Shown: piece after piece, positions 9,168-17,080 of the stretch
How the letters are laid out: every line of letters starts with the position of its first letter
Position numbering within the stretch: the first letter of the stretch is position 1
Assembly: GCF_030160275.1 (NCBI RefSeq)
Contig: NZ_BSOA01000012.1
Location: forward strand, 1 to 64,000
DNA length: 64,000 bases
Direction of reading: 5' to 3'
Origin: Dyella flagellata
GTDB taxonomy: Bacteria; Pseudomonadota; Gammaproteobacteria; Xanthomonadales; Rhodanobacteraceae
Program-made: the position numbers and the translations under genes
The notes under the pieces: generated by a model
What the model saw: the letters and a program-made list of their open reading frames with translations, nothing else
The model's database searches: none
What the model was told of the DNA's origin: nothing

Positions 9168-9425
9168 TCATCGATCATATTTTAGATGGAATTTGGCCAG
9201 TAAAAATTGGATCAAGCCCGCAACGAAGCTCAGGCACCCAAGTCCAAGACCCGCCCAAATGTACCTAACCTGACCCACAACATGACTTCCGTGGTCGTAG
9301 ACGTTTCCGTAGGAGAACCCGTATTCTTTGTAGATAGAGATCGGGAACGCCAGGCCAATGAACATGAAGGCCAATCCCGACGCGGCCCGGAACAGTAGGT
9401 AAGCACGATTGGATTTCACCTGCAT
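9168..9425 (-). CDS. Small two-helix membrane protein of unknown function
   Basis: The 85-residue product has two strongly hydrophobic segments (about residues 10-30 and 55-75) separated by a polar loop containing DHGSHVVGQVRY, and ends in basic residues. I do not recognise the family. The base composition is lower in GC than its neighbours. The gene lies 24 bases upstream of the PaaI gene on the same strand and could be co-transcribed with it. Confidence 0.65.
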   Translation of the reverse strand: MQVKSNRAYLLFRAASGLAFMFIGLAFPISIYKEYGFSYGNVYDHGSHVVGQVRYIWAGLGLGCLSFVAGLIQFLLAKFHLKYDR

Positions 9426-9439
9426 AGATTTCCTGCTGA

Positions 9440-9481
9440 CGAATCAGGGGTCGAATCAGGGGTGGTCGAATCAGGGGTCGA
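9440..9481. repeat. Short direct repeat, three copies of CGAATCAGGGGT
   Basis: The 12-base unit occurs at 9440, 9452 and 9467; the first two copies are adjacent and the third follows after 3 bases. It lies just upstream of the small membrane protein gene. It could be a regulatory site cluster or a replication-slippage product. Confidence 0.6.
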
Positions 9482-9526
9482 AGTACATTATTCGGAAAGC
9501 GCTCTCCGAAATCCGCCATGCGTTTA

Positions 9527-9781
9527 TTAGGCATCCGTAGAGACGTGTGCCCCTTCCCACAAGCGACCGGCCCGGACAACTTTGCAGTGGTAGCAACCAC
9601 TACTGACGTCATCCCGGTTATACCAAACGTGCGTACCGCCCGCCTTTTCGCAGTCCAGGCCCTTTTCAGCCATACCCAGATCAATCAAGAACCAGGGGAG
9701 ATGCCGCCGCACGGCAGTCCGCCATCGGTACGGCAAAGGTCTTTGCTGGCTCAACGACCTCCGATCCAATTTATGCCTCAA
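9527..9781 (-). CDS. Small hypothetical protein with a Cys/His-rich C-terminal segment
   Basis: The frame encodes up to 84 residues. The C-terminal half, from about residue 37, is protein-like: GLDCEKAGGTHVWYNRDD followed by SGCYHCKVVRAGRLWE, with a CYHC pair and aromatic residues that look conserved. The N-terminal third is arginine-rich and probably not translated; the Met at 9673 is an alternative start giving 48 residues. I do not recognise a named family. A small metal-binding or reductase-like fold is only a guess. Confidence 0.45.
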   Translation of the reverse strand: MRHKLDRRSLSQQRPLPYRWRTAVRRHLPWFLIDLGMAEKGLDCEKAGGTHVWYNRDDVSSGCYHCKVVRAGRLWEGAHVSTDA

Positions 9782-9800
9782 TCACCCATCACCGGGAGCA

Positions 9801-10700
9801 TCAGGAGGCCGTGGCGGCCTTCATATAGTCGATAAAGGCCCGCATAGCGGGCGGTACATGCTTTCGCGAATAGTAGTAAATGACTGGACCACTGAATGCA
9901 GGCAGCCAGTTGCGCATCAATGAAACCAACTTACCCTTGCTGACCCAAGGCGCCACTCGATCCTCGAAGATTAGCAGATAGCCTGCACCACCCAGTGCGG
10001 CTGAAATGGCCACCTGAAAATTGTCGGTGATGAGTCTGTTTTTCGGCTCGACGATGATCGATCGCCTCTTCGACGAAAACTCCCACGGAAGAAGCGCGCC
10101 GCTAGGGAATCGATGACGGATGGCAGGAACGCCCGAGAGATCTTCGACGCGTGACGGCATGCCCGTTTTCTTGAGCAGCTCCGGGGCTGCCACGAGAGCA
10201 TACCGTTGCATCCCTCCAATAGGTACGCTGATCATGTCAGCCGATAGATGTTCGGCATAACGAATTCCCAGGTCGAATCCAGCCCGCACGATGTCGACCA
10301 AGGCATCCTCAACGGTCAGTTGAAGCTCAACACGCGGATACTTCCTCAGAAATCCAGGAAGATGAGGCGCCAACACCAATTCAGCTGCGGGAGGAGCGGC
10401 ATTGACCTTCAAGGTTCCAACCGGTTCGCCTTCAAGCCTGGTCGCTACTACCGCCGCATCCAATGCGGCGAGTGCCGGCTCTACCTGCATGAGCAGCACC
10501 GACCCTGCCTCCGTTAAGGTCATGCTGCGTGTCGTGCGGTGAAATAATCTCACCTGCATCTGTTCTTCGAGGGCGCGCAGGCGATCACTCAATCGCGAAA
10601 CGGCAATGTTGTGCTTGGCTGAAGCACGCCTTAGCCCTCCCTCCCGAGCGATCGCCACAAAGAGGTCAAGGTCGGTTTCGGCACGCAAGGGTGTTCGCAT
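9801..10700 (-). CDS. LysR-family transcriptional regulator
   Basis: The 299-residue protein has an N-terminal winged helix (LDLFVAIAREGGLRRASAKHNIAVSRLSDRLRALEEQMQ, given here across residues 11-49), the linker LFHRTTRSMTLTEAG and a periplasmic-binding-protein-like effector domain. The type resembles regulators that act on a divergently transcribed oxidoreductase or detoxification gene. It is divergent from a RidA-family gene with an 86-base gap, the usual LysR arrangement, so RidA is the probable target. Confidence 0.94.
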   Translation of the reverse strand: MRTPLRAETDLDLFVAIAREGGLRRASAKHNIAVSRLSDRLRALEEQMQVRLFHRTTRSMTLTEAGSVLLMQVEPALAALDAAVVATRLEGEPVGTLKVNAAPPAAELVLAPHLPGFLRKYPRVELQLTVEDALVDIVRAGFDLGIRYAEHLSADMISVPIGGMQRYALVAAPELLKKTGMPSRVEDLSGVPAIRHRFPSGALLPWEFSSKRRSIIVEPKNRLITDNFQVAISAALGGAGYLLIFEDRVAPWVSKGKLVSLMRNWLPAFSGPVIYYYSRKHVPPAMRAFIDYMKAATAS

Positions 10701-10786
10701 TTTCGTACAGGCTGTCCGATATTACCTATATTGTCCGAGCGGCCTACCCAGGCGCAAGCTTCGTCCACCTCAGAAGGAGCAGCGCC
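10701..10786. promoter_or_regulatory. Shared LysR/RidA promoter region with direct repeat TGTCCGA
   Basis: The 86-base divergent region contains TGTCCGA at 10713-10719 and again at 10732-10738. The 19-base spacing is about two helical turns, so the sites sit on one face of the DNA. An AT-rich core (ATATTACCTATAT) lies between them. This is a candidate LysR binding site and -10 region. The RidA ribosome site AAGGAG is at about 10774. Confidence 0.45.
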
Positions 10787-11194
10787 ATGTCAGAACCCGT
10801 ATTTAGCAATCCTCCTACGCTTCCGCCCCCGCCGGGTTATAGCCAGGTTGTGGAAGTGGCCGATGGCAGGCTCGTCTTTGTGGCAGGCCAGGTAGCCCTC
10901 GACAAAGATGGGCTAGTGGTCGGTGAGGGAGACATCTCCAAACAGGCCGATCAAGTGTTTCGAAACCTCAGCGCGGCGATCGAGTCTCGTGGAGGAACCT
11001 TAAAAGACATCATCAAGTTCACGATGTTCGTAACCGACATGGCAGACCGTCCAGCCATACGGGACATAAGGGATCGATACCTCGCCGAGGCCATGGTCGA
11101 AAACCCTCCTGCCAGCAGCCTGGTTCAGGTATCAGCCCTCTTTCGTCCTGAGTTCCTGGTGGAGATCGAAGCAGTCGCTTGGCTGAGCCATTGA
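10787..11194 (+). CDS. RidA/YjgF-family enamine/imine deaminase-like protein
   Basis: The 135-residue product has the RidA fold: GRLVFVAGQVALDKDG near the N-terminus, QADQVFRNLSAAIESRGGTLKDIIKFTMFV in the middle (residues spanning the first long helix), and PPASSLVQVSALFRPEFLVEIEAVA at the end. The expected Arg of archetypal RidA, which contacts the substrate carboxylate, is replaced by Gln or Ser in this region, so it may belong to a non-archetypal Rid subgroup. ATG 10787 is chosen because of AAGGAG upstream; the longer upstream frame overlaps the LysR gene. Probable role: clearing reactive enamine or imine intermediates, under control of the divergent LysR. Confidence 0.88.
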   Translation: MSEPVFSNPPTLPPPPGYSQVVEVADGRLVFVAGQVALDKDGLVVGEGDISKQADQVFRNLSAAIESRGGTLKDIIKFTMFVTDMADRPAIRDIRDRYLAEAMVENPPASSLVQVSALFRPEFLVEIEAVAWLSH

Positions 11195-11206
11195 TCCATG
11201 CAGACA

Positions 11207-13549
11207 CTAAGCATCCCGTATTTTTTTGGCTTTGTGGCCAGCATCGATTTCCACCGCCATCGTCCGAGCCGACGCAACATGACGGTGCCCAACCATCCAT
11301 AGCGCAAAGTCGTCCGGCGGCAATGGCGGCGAGATGAGATGACCTTGATATAGATCGCAATCATGCCGACTCAAAAAGTCTCTCTGCGCCTGCGTTTCCA
11401 CACCTTCGGCAACGACGGTAAGTTTCAAGGTCTTGCCGATGTTGATGATGGTTTGCGCAAGCGACTCGGAACTGGCATGGTCGCCAATGCCCTGGATGAA
11501 GCTTTTGTCGATCTTCAGTTCCTTGATGGGGAACCGTTGCAGGTAGTTTAGCGACGAGTAGCCGGTGCCGAAGTCGTCGATGGCGAGCATGACACCCAGG
11601 GCATGGATCTGTTCGATCGAGGTGCGGATGTCTTCGGCCGCCTCGTCGAAGATGGCGCGTTCGGTCATCTCCAGGATCAGGTCTTCCGGTGCGAGGCCGT
11701 GAGCCGCTAACGTGCGTGCGACAAAGTTCGGATAGTCCGAGCGCTTGAGGTCCATGGCGCAAACGTTCACCGAGATGTTTGGCGGGGCCAACCCCAAGGC
11801 CCTCCAGGCGGCAAGCTGGCGACAGGCCACGTCGAGCACCCAATCGTCCAATTCCGCTATCAGTCCGCTTTCTTCGGCGATGGGAATGAAACAATCCGGG
11901 GGAATGAAACCCATTTTGTCGTTGTACCAACGCACCAGCGCCTCGGCTCCGTACAGCACGCCCTTCGCGTCGACCCTTGGCTGATAAACGACGCTGAGCG
12001 CCTCTGCCTTGAGGTCATGCTGCAGGGCGATCTCCAGCTCAAGATGTTCCCGGGCCTTGCGCTCGTATTCCGGCGAATAGAAGTGGATACGATTGCGCCC
12101 GCCACTTTTGGCCTGATACATAGCCATATCCGCATTGCGCAGCAGGACATCGGTGCTCTGCCCGTCATAGGGGTAAATGGCGATGCCGATGCTGGCGGTG
12201 ATGGTGATATGGGTGCCGCGTTTGGAGTCGAGGGCAAGCGGCTGACGGACCGTCTGCAGAATGCGCCCAGCGATATGCATGGCCTTTATCACGTCGCAAT
12301 TTTGCAGAATGACGAGGAACTCATCGCCGCCCAGACGACTGATCGAGTCTCCAGGGTGGATGAATTCGCGTAGCCGCTCTGCGATTTCGCGCAGCACTTC
12401 GTCTCCTACGGCATGACCCTGGGTGTCGTTCACGCGCTTGAAACGGTCCAGATCGATGAACAACGTCGCGAAATTCGAAGCACTCTGCTTCGCATGGGCG
12501 AGGACACGAAGGGCCTCCCGCTGCAGCTGTATACGGTTGGGGAGGCCGGTCAACGAATCGAACCAGGCCAGTTGCTGCAACTGGCTTTCCATTTCCAGCC
12601 GGCGGCGCAGCAGCCTGGCGAACATCATCGACAACCAGATGGAAAGCACATCGATCACGACGGTGACGGTGCCAATCGCGACCGCGCGCCTGTGCCAGCC
12701 CGCGTAGATGTCCTCAGTCGCAAAGCCAACTACGACAACCAGCGGATAGTTGCCAATGCGCTTGAAGCTGTAGAGTCGCTCGATGTGGTCGAGCACCGCG
12801 ATATCGACGTAGTTGCCCTGCTCCGCCTGGACGAGCGGCGGGAACGAGTGGCCGCCGGCGAGCGTGTTGCCCACGTCGGCCGGATGGTACGGCTGCCGCA
12901 TCAAGACGGTCCCATCGGTTCGCAGCAGCGTGATGGTGCCGTGCTGGCCCAGGATCGCGTCCTTGAACATTTCGTGGAAGTAGTCGAGGCGAAGCGTGCT
13001 GGCGACAATGCCGGCGAACTGCCCATTGTCCCGGTCCAGCCGCAGACTCAGTGCAATCGTCGGCTTTTGGGTATCACCTTCCTTCGGCAGGAAAGGCTTG
13101 CTCAGATAAAGCCCGGCATCCCTGCTTTGCTGCTGAGCCAGGAAGTAATCCCGATCGCTTACATTGACCTTACGCGGCACTGGAGAGCGCGAGTCGAAGA
13201 TTAAATTTCCCCCGGCATCGGTGGCATACAAGGTGCCCAGTTCCTTGGCGTCGGTAATCGCGCCGAATGCGACAAGCTCCCGGACATGCAAGGGAAGGCG
13301 CTGGAGCGCAGGCGTGTTGATGCTCGTCGCAAGCTCACGCATCGCCAGCTGGAAGACGTCGAGATTGCGCTCGGTTTCCTTTTCAAGGGAATTGGCCAGG
13401 TTCGTCGTTGCATTGCGGGCCTGCAACATCGCGTCCTGGCGCATCTGATACAGCGAGAAGACCATCACGCTGGTCGTGGCGAGCGTGATCACTATTCCCG
13501 AAAAGATGAATAGGGCCGGCGTCTTGAGAAATGAACTTGCAATTCGCAC
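11207..13549 (-). CDS. Membrane sensor with GGDEF and EAL domains (c-di-GMP turnover)
   Basis: The 780-residue protein has a membrane helix at residues 12-33, a periplasmic Cache-type sensory domain, a second helix at about 285-310, a GGDEF domain and an EAL domain. RLGGDEF is intact near residue 406, so diguanylate cyclase activity is possible. The inhibitory I-site RxxD five residues upstream is HPGD, so product feedback should be weak or absent. The EAL domain keeps EAL (near 535), DDFGTGYSSL, LKIDKSFI and VAEGVET, so phosphodiesterase activity is expected; the last motif is QGH rather than QGY. The start codon is GTG. It is a stand-alone gene convergent with RidA (12 bases between stops). 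Confidence 0.95.
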   Translation of the reverse strand: MRIASSFLKTPALFIFSGIVITLATTSVMVFSLYQMRQDAMLQARNATTNLANSLEKETERNLDVFQLAMRELATSINTPALQRLPLHVRELVAFGAITDAKELGTLYATDAGGNLIFDSRSPVPRKVNVSDRDYFLAQQQSRDAGLYLSKPFLPKEGDTQKPTIALSLRLDRDNGQFAGIVASTLRLDYFHEMFKDAILGQHGTITLLRTDGTVLMRQPYHPADVGNTLAGGHSFPPLVQAEQGNYVDIAVLDHIERLYSFKRIGNYPLVVVVGFATEDIYAGWHRRAVAIGTVTVVIDVLSIWLSMMFARLLRRRLEMESQLQQLAWFDSLTGLPNRIQLQREALRVLAHAKQSASNFATLFIDLDRFKRVNDTQGHAVGDEVLREIAERLREFIHPGDSISRLGGDEFLVILQNCDVIKAMHIAGRILQTVRQPLALDSKRGTHITITASIGIAIYPYDGQSTDVLLRNADMAMYQAKSGGRNRIHFYSPEYERKAREHLELEIALQHDLKAEALSVVYQPRVDAKGVLYGAEALVRWYNDKMGFIPPDCFIPIAEESGLIAELDDWVLDVACRQLAAWRALGLAPPNISVNVCAMDLKRSDYPNFVARTLAAHGLAPEDLILEMTERAIFDEAAEDIRTSIEQIHALGVMLAIDDFGTGYSSLNYLQRFPIKELKIDKSFIQGIGDHASSESLAQTIINIGKTLKLTVVAEGVETQAQRDFLSRHDCDLYQGHLISPPLPPDDFALWMVGHRHVASARTMAVEIDAGHKAKKIRDA

Positions 13550-13721
13550 TACGTATCACCCTTGTCCTGATGACCGTAGTCGTGGTTGACTTACCCTACC
13601 GTATGCCCCGCGCAGTCATCCGCCACGGCCCTACCCCAGATACTCAGGAACTGTATCGGTCACGTGGGAGAGGAGTTTAGGCCGCCATGGCAGCGCTGAG
13701 AAGCGATCGCCGGTCGTCGAG

Positions 13722-13786
13722 GAGGCCCCGCTGGCGCGCGCCGTACGGCCGTGGGCGATCCGCAGCCCCACAGCGGCCTCTTTTTT
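13722..13786 (+). terminator. Terminator-like hairpin with T6 tail
   Basis: GAGG plus CCGCTG (13722-13733, with a two-base bulge) pairs with CAGCGGCCTC (13771-13780) and is followed by TTTTTT. The loop of about 37 bases contains smaller stems. No + strand gene precedes it, which suggests a small RNA or an untranslated transcript end. Confidence 0.45.
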
Positions 13787-13807
13787 GCCCCTTCGTGGCA
13801 GCATGCC

Positions 13808-13829
13808 AGGCCTCGGGCCCGGCCTTTTT
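13808..13829 (+). terminator. Second terminator-like hairpin with T-tract
   Basis: AGGCC (13808-13812) pairs with GGCCT (13821-13825), closing a GC-rich eight-base loop; the run of T continues to 13829. It follows the first hairpin by about 20 bases on the same strand. Confidence 0.45.
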
Positions 13830-13944
13830 ATCGAAACGTATTGGGCGAAGACGCCTTTCTCGATGCGGCGATCCAGCACATAGATAGCGGCCCACCGTCA
13901 TCTTGGACGCTGGATGCCCACGGGCAAGACTTCACAGCGCTGTT

Positions 13945-14448
13945 TTAGTCGCCGCCCTTTCGGCGTTTGCTCAGCCATCCATCCAGCGACAGAGGACCTG
14001 CGCCGCCGACGCATAGCGCCAGCAATCCGGCCAGGTAGAGCATATCCGTCTCGTAACCCGGCTGACCAAAATGTGCACCCGCCGCGTCGTACGACAGCAG
14101 CTTGATGGAGCTGAATCCATTGGGCAGGTGGACCGTAAGCGTGGCGACCAGCAGGACCACGATCATCGGGACCGACATCACCGGCACCAAGGCTCCCAGC
14201 AGCACCATCAGGCCACCCAACACTTCGATCGCGATGGTCGCCCAGCCAAGCAGATCGGCAAATGGCATGCCCATGGCATGGAGGATGCCGATGAATGCCT
14301 CAGGGCCACGGGCCAGTTTTGCGTAGCCATGCTCGATGAAGCCGCCGCCCACCATCAGGCGCAAGGGAAGTGCATACCACTGAAAAGGAAGCGCGATGGG
14401 AGAAATGGCGTATTTGCTCAGGAGAGAGATCTTGTTCATGGGCGCCAC
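13945..14448 (-). CDS. DoxX-family membrane protein
   Basis: The 167-residue protein has four predicted membrane helices and the DoxX-family pattern: RLMVGGGFIEHGYAKL after the first helix, then AIEVLGGLMVLLGALVP. Several bacterial DoxX proteins act in redox or thiol stress, but no specific role can be assigned here. An alternative start is the Met at 14439. It lies 43 bases beyond the end of the MACPF/P47-like operon on the same strand and might be its last gene, but its type suggests an independent function. Confidence 0.85.
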   Translation of the reverse strand: MAPMNKISLLSKYAISPIALPFQWYALPLRLMVGGGFIEHGYAKLARGPEAFIGILHAMGMPFADLLGWATIAIEVLGGLMVLLGALVPVMSVPMIVVLLVATLTVHLPNGFSSIKLLSYDAAGAHFGQPGYETDMLYLAGLLALCVGGAGPLSLDGWLSKRRKGGD

Positions 14449-14491
14449 GATACGGATTGCTACCGTTTATTCGCAGGCCGGGCCATCTCGG

Positions 14492-17071
14492 TTACAGGCC
14501 GGGAGGCGGAAGATCTGGCCCTGCCCTTGTGTCCTGGTTCGCACAGCGCCAGGTCATCGTGTCGATCGTCGCGTCCATGGCGGCCGGCGCTTGGTTGAAG
14601 ATCATGTCCGCCAGCAGGCTATCGAGGCGGGAAGCACTCAGCTGGATGCGCTGAAGGAGGGAGGTCGGCTCACCGAAATCGTGCGACCAACGCGCACGAT
14701 GATAGGCGTGCCATTGCCTTGTCAGGCTGGCGATCAACATAACCAGTACGCTGCCCTGTGCGCCGTACGCCTTTAGGCCTACGCGCAAGGCTTCAACGGC
14801 TTTGGTGTCGACCTGCATCGCGGCTTCGAGCACCCTCCAGGCCTCGGCTGGCAGCTCGCGCCATTGCGTTTGGGTGAGGCCGGCAGGGTCGGCGCCTTCG
14901 AGCAAAGCCAGCGGCGCATCAATGGCCACCCCGACGGCGTCATGGGCGAGTTCGCTTAGCAACCGCCCCAATTGGTAGTCGCGCTCTGCCCTGCCGAGCA
15001 AGGTCGTCACCTGCGCGAGGCCTTCATCGCCATGACTGGTGGGCGTGAGTGGCGGGCGCACGGAGTCTTCCCGTGACGGGATCAGCTGGGTCAACAACCG
15101 AGCCGCCTCGGCATCTTCAATAGGCTCCGCCCGTTGCAGCAGGGCTTGGCTAGCGAGTGCGATTTGATGGCGAACCTGCTCAAGCTGTTGCAGGCAGGCA
15201 TCCAGTTTGTCGATCGTAGCCTTGTCTGGCGCCGCCGCGTCTGGCCTTGCCTGTTCCAGCAAGCGCAGCAGTGCCTGGTCGATGCTGGCAAGTTCCGATG
15301 CGGGCAAGCCGCTGGGCTGATCCAGGCGCAACCGGAACAAGAGTACGTTGGCCGCCTGCATCCATTCCATGTTGGCAGTCGACGCTGGGGCAACGGCTTG
15401 GCCGGGGCCGCAATGGGCCAGCAAGGCTGCGCGCTTGCAAAAGGCAATCCAGAACGCATGCTGGGTGGCGTCGGCATGCATCACACCGCTTTCCAGCACA
15501 GCGCGCAGCAACCACGCTATTTCACCGCGTATGGCATGGGCCTCCGCAGGATCCCGATCGGCCGATGCGCGCGTCCAACGCGCTTCGGCATCTGTCAGCA
15601 ACACCAGCAGCGGTAGGCGCAGACGGATCAGGGTTGCCGAATCCGGGCGAGAAAGCTCGGCCGACACTGTCGGCCGTCCTTGTGTACCTGCGGCAAAACG
15701 CAAGCCGGCGAACAAGGCTTCCAGGCGGCCGTCGGCCAGTTCGATCAGCAGCGCGCCGCGCAGCTTGCCGGTAAAAACCTGACATTCCGACGATACGCTA
15801 CCGCGCAAACGCATACGTGGAACGCAGCCATCAGCCGCTTGTGCATCCATGGTCAGCGCCAACAGGCTCGCGCCGGCTTGTACGGTCCATGACATTTCGC
15901 CGTGCACAGGCAGCCGCGAGGCGAACAGATCACCATGAAAGGTGTCGTGGCTGGGATGGATGCCCACCAGCTCACTGATATCACCGCCCTGCGCGCTGGC
16001 GTGTTCCGAATGGATGCGCGATGGCGATGCGAGTTTGGCGATTCCGTTGCTCCATGAGGCGCCATCACCAAAGCGTTGCAGCATGGCACCCTGATACACC
16101 TGCTGCCATGCGATGGCTCGCTGGCGTTCCATATAAGGGCTGTGCGGGCTGAACTCGATGCCGATGGGCACGCTCCATCCGGCCGGCAGTGCCTCAGCCT
16201 GGCGCAGCAGCGGCGCGAGCAGGCTATGGCCGGTAGGCAGGTTGGGCACATGCCAGGCATCGCCGTCGAAGACATGATTCGAGGCGCTGGCAACGCGCCC
16301 CGTGGCGGTGATCCAGTCGCCACCCAGGTAGTTGACCAGCCCTTGCAAAGCTGGACCTGCATCACCCTGCCCGATCAACGGCAGCCACAGCTTCTGCAAT
16401 AAGTCATAACGCTGTGGCTGACAAGCCAGCACCTGGAAGTACTTGTCGCCCATCCGCAGGCAGGAAATGAAGTGGCTGCCGTAGTCGTACAGGTAATCGA
16501 AGTAGCGTCCTGCTTCGTGGCGACCTATGAGCGCATGCTCAACATCGTCATTGACGATTGGCTGCCTCGCCACTCGTAGCCGGCCGATGGCGTGACGCCC
16601 TTCGCGCGTCCAATAGTGTTCGACATGAATCGGACGCCCTATTCCGCCTTCGTCCAAGGGATGGCGCAACTCCGCGTCGATGCGGGTCATCTGCAGCAGT
16701 ACCAGGCGGCCCGCCGCCAATTGCGCAGGAGCGAGCGCCAGCAAGCTGGCCAGCGTATCGATGGCCTGCGCACGCTGCCCGGCGCCCAGCATCAAGTTGC
16801 TTGCGCGCAGGTCGAGTTGGCCGGACATGGCCCGCAGCGGTCGCAATCGGTAATCGAACAAGGCGTCGATCAGTGAGGCGATACTGGGGTGAAAACTCAA
16901 TTGCAGCCCACCCCAGTTCCCCGTCGGGAGTGATGCGGGCGTGTCGATCCCGCACAACGCCTTGTTAGGTGCCGCCGCGTACGGCAACACCGCCCCGCTT
17001 CCACCGTGCCATCCTGGTGCCAGGCCCAGCAGCAGGTTGGCACTGTCGCCGAGTTGCGGCATGGGCTCCAT
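14492..17071 (-). CDS. Large MACPF-signature protein, short paralogue of the 1946-residue protein
   Basis: The 859-residue product has no signal peptide or lipobox. Residues 190-201 read YFDYLYDYGSHF, matching the MACPF/perforin signature Y-x6-[FY]-G-T-H-[FY] except for Ser in place of Thr. The N-terminal half aligns through its length with the N-terminal half of the protein at 19988-25828: SANLLLGLAPGW against TANLLYGYRPTW, ASLIDALFDYRLRPL against ESLLNRLYAYRVNP, and GSHFISCLRMGDKYFQV against GSHFVSQIVSGDVLFQV. The C-terminal half is rich in long amphipathic helices with one hydrophobic stretch (AVGVAIDAPLALL). Unlike its paralogue it has no TULIP-like domain. ATG 17071 is preferred over TTG 17077 because of GAGG upstream. 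It is last in the operon, nine bases after the previous stop. Probable role: pore-forming subunit (inference). Confidence 0.85.
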   Translation of the reverse strand: MEPMPQLGDSANLLLGLAPGWHGGSGAVLPYAAAPNKALCGIDTPASLPTGNWGGLQLSFHPSIASLIDALFDYRLRPLRAMSGQLDLRASNLMLGAGQRAQAIDTLASLLALAPAQLAAGRLVLLQMTRIDAELRHPLDEGGIGRPIHVEHYWTREGRHAIGRLRVARQPIVNDDVEHALIGRHEAGRYFDYLYDYGSHFISCLRMGDKYFQVLACQPQRYDLLQKLWLPLIGQGDAGPALQGLVNYLGGDWITATGRVASASNHVFDGDAWHVPNLPTGHSLLAPLLRQAEALPAGWSVPIGIEFSPHSPYMERQRAIAWQQVYQGAMLQRFGDGASWSNGIAKLASPSRIHSEHASAQGGDISELVGIHPSHDTFHGDLFASRLPVHGEMSWTVQAGASLLALTMDAQAADGCVPRMRLRGSVSSECQVFTGKLRGALLIELADGRLEALFAGLRFAAGTQGRPTVSAELSRPDSATLIRLRLPLLVLLTDAEARWTRASADRDPAEAHAIRGEIAWLLRAVLESGVMHADATQHAFWIAFCKRAALLAHCGPGQAVAPASTANMEWMQAANVLLFRLRLDQPSGLPASELASIDQALLRLLEQARPDAAAPDKATIDKLDACLQQLEQVRHQIALASQALLQRAEPIEDAEAARLLTQLIPSREDSVRPPLTPTSHGDEGLAQVTTLLGRAERDYQLGRLLSELAHDAVGVAIDAPLALLEGADPAGLTQTQWRELPAEAWRVLEAAMQVDTKAVEALRVGLKAYGAQGSVLVMLIASLTRQWHAYHRARWSHDFGEPTSLLQRIQLSASRLDSLLADMIFNQAPAAMDATIDTMTWRCANQDTRAGPDLPPPGL

Positions 17072-17080
17072 CGGCAAACC

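Larger units (their letters stand above)
13550..13944. other. Gene-free region upstream of the GGDEF-EAL gene
   Basis: These 395 bases hold no credible protein gene; short frames here have arginine-rich, low-complexity products. It contains two terminator-like hairpins on the + strand (listed separately) and the promoter of the - strand GGDEF-EAL gene, which I cannot place precisely. Confidence 0.5.

Noticed and set aside
13550-13700. A c-di-GMP riboswitch in front of the GGDEF-EAL gene
   Set aside because: I looked for the conserved GEMM-type core in the - strand leader and did not find it.
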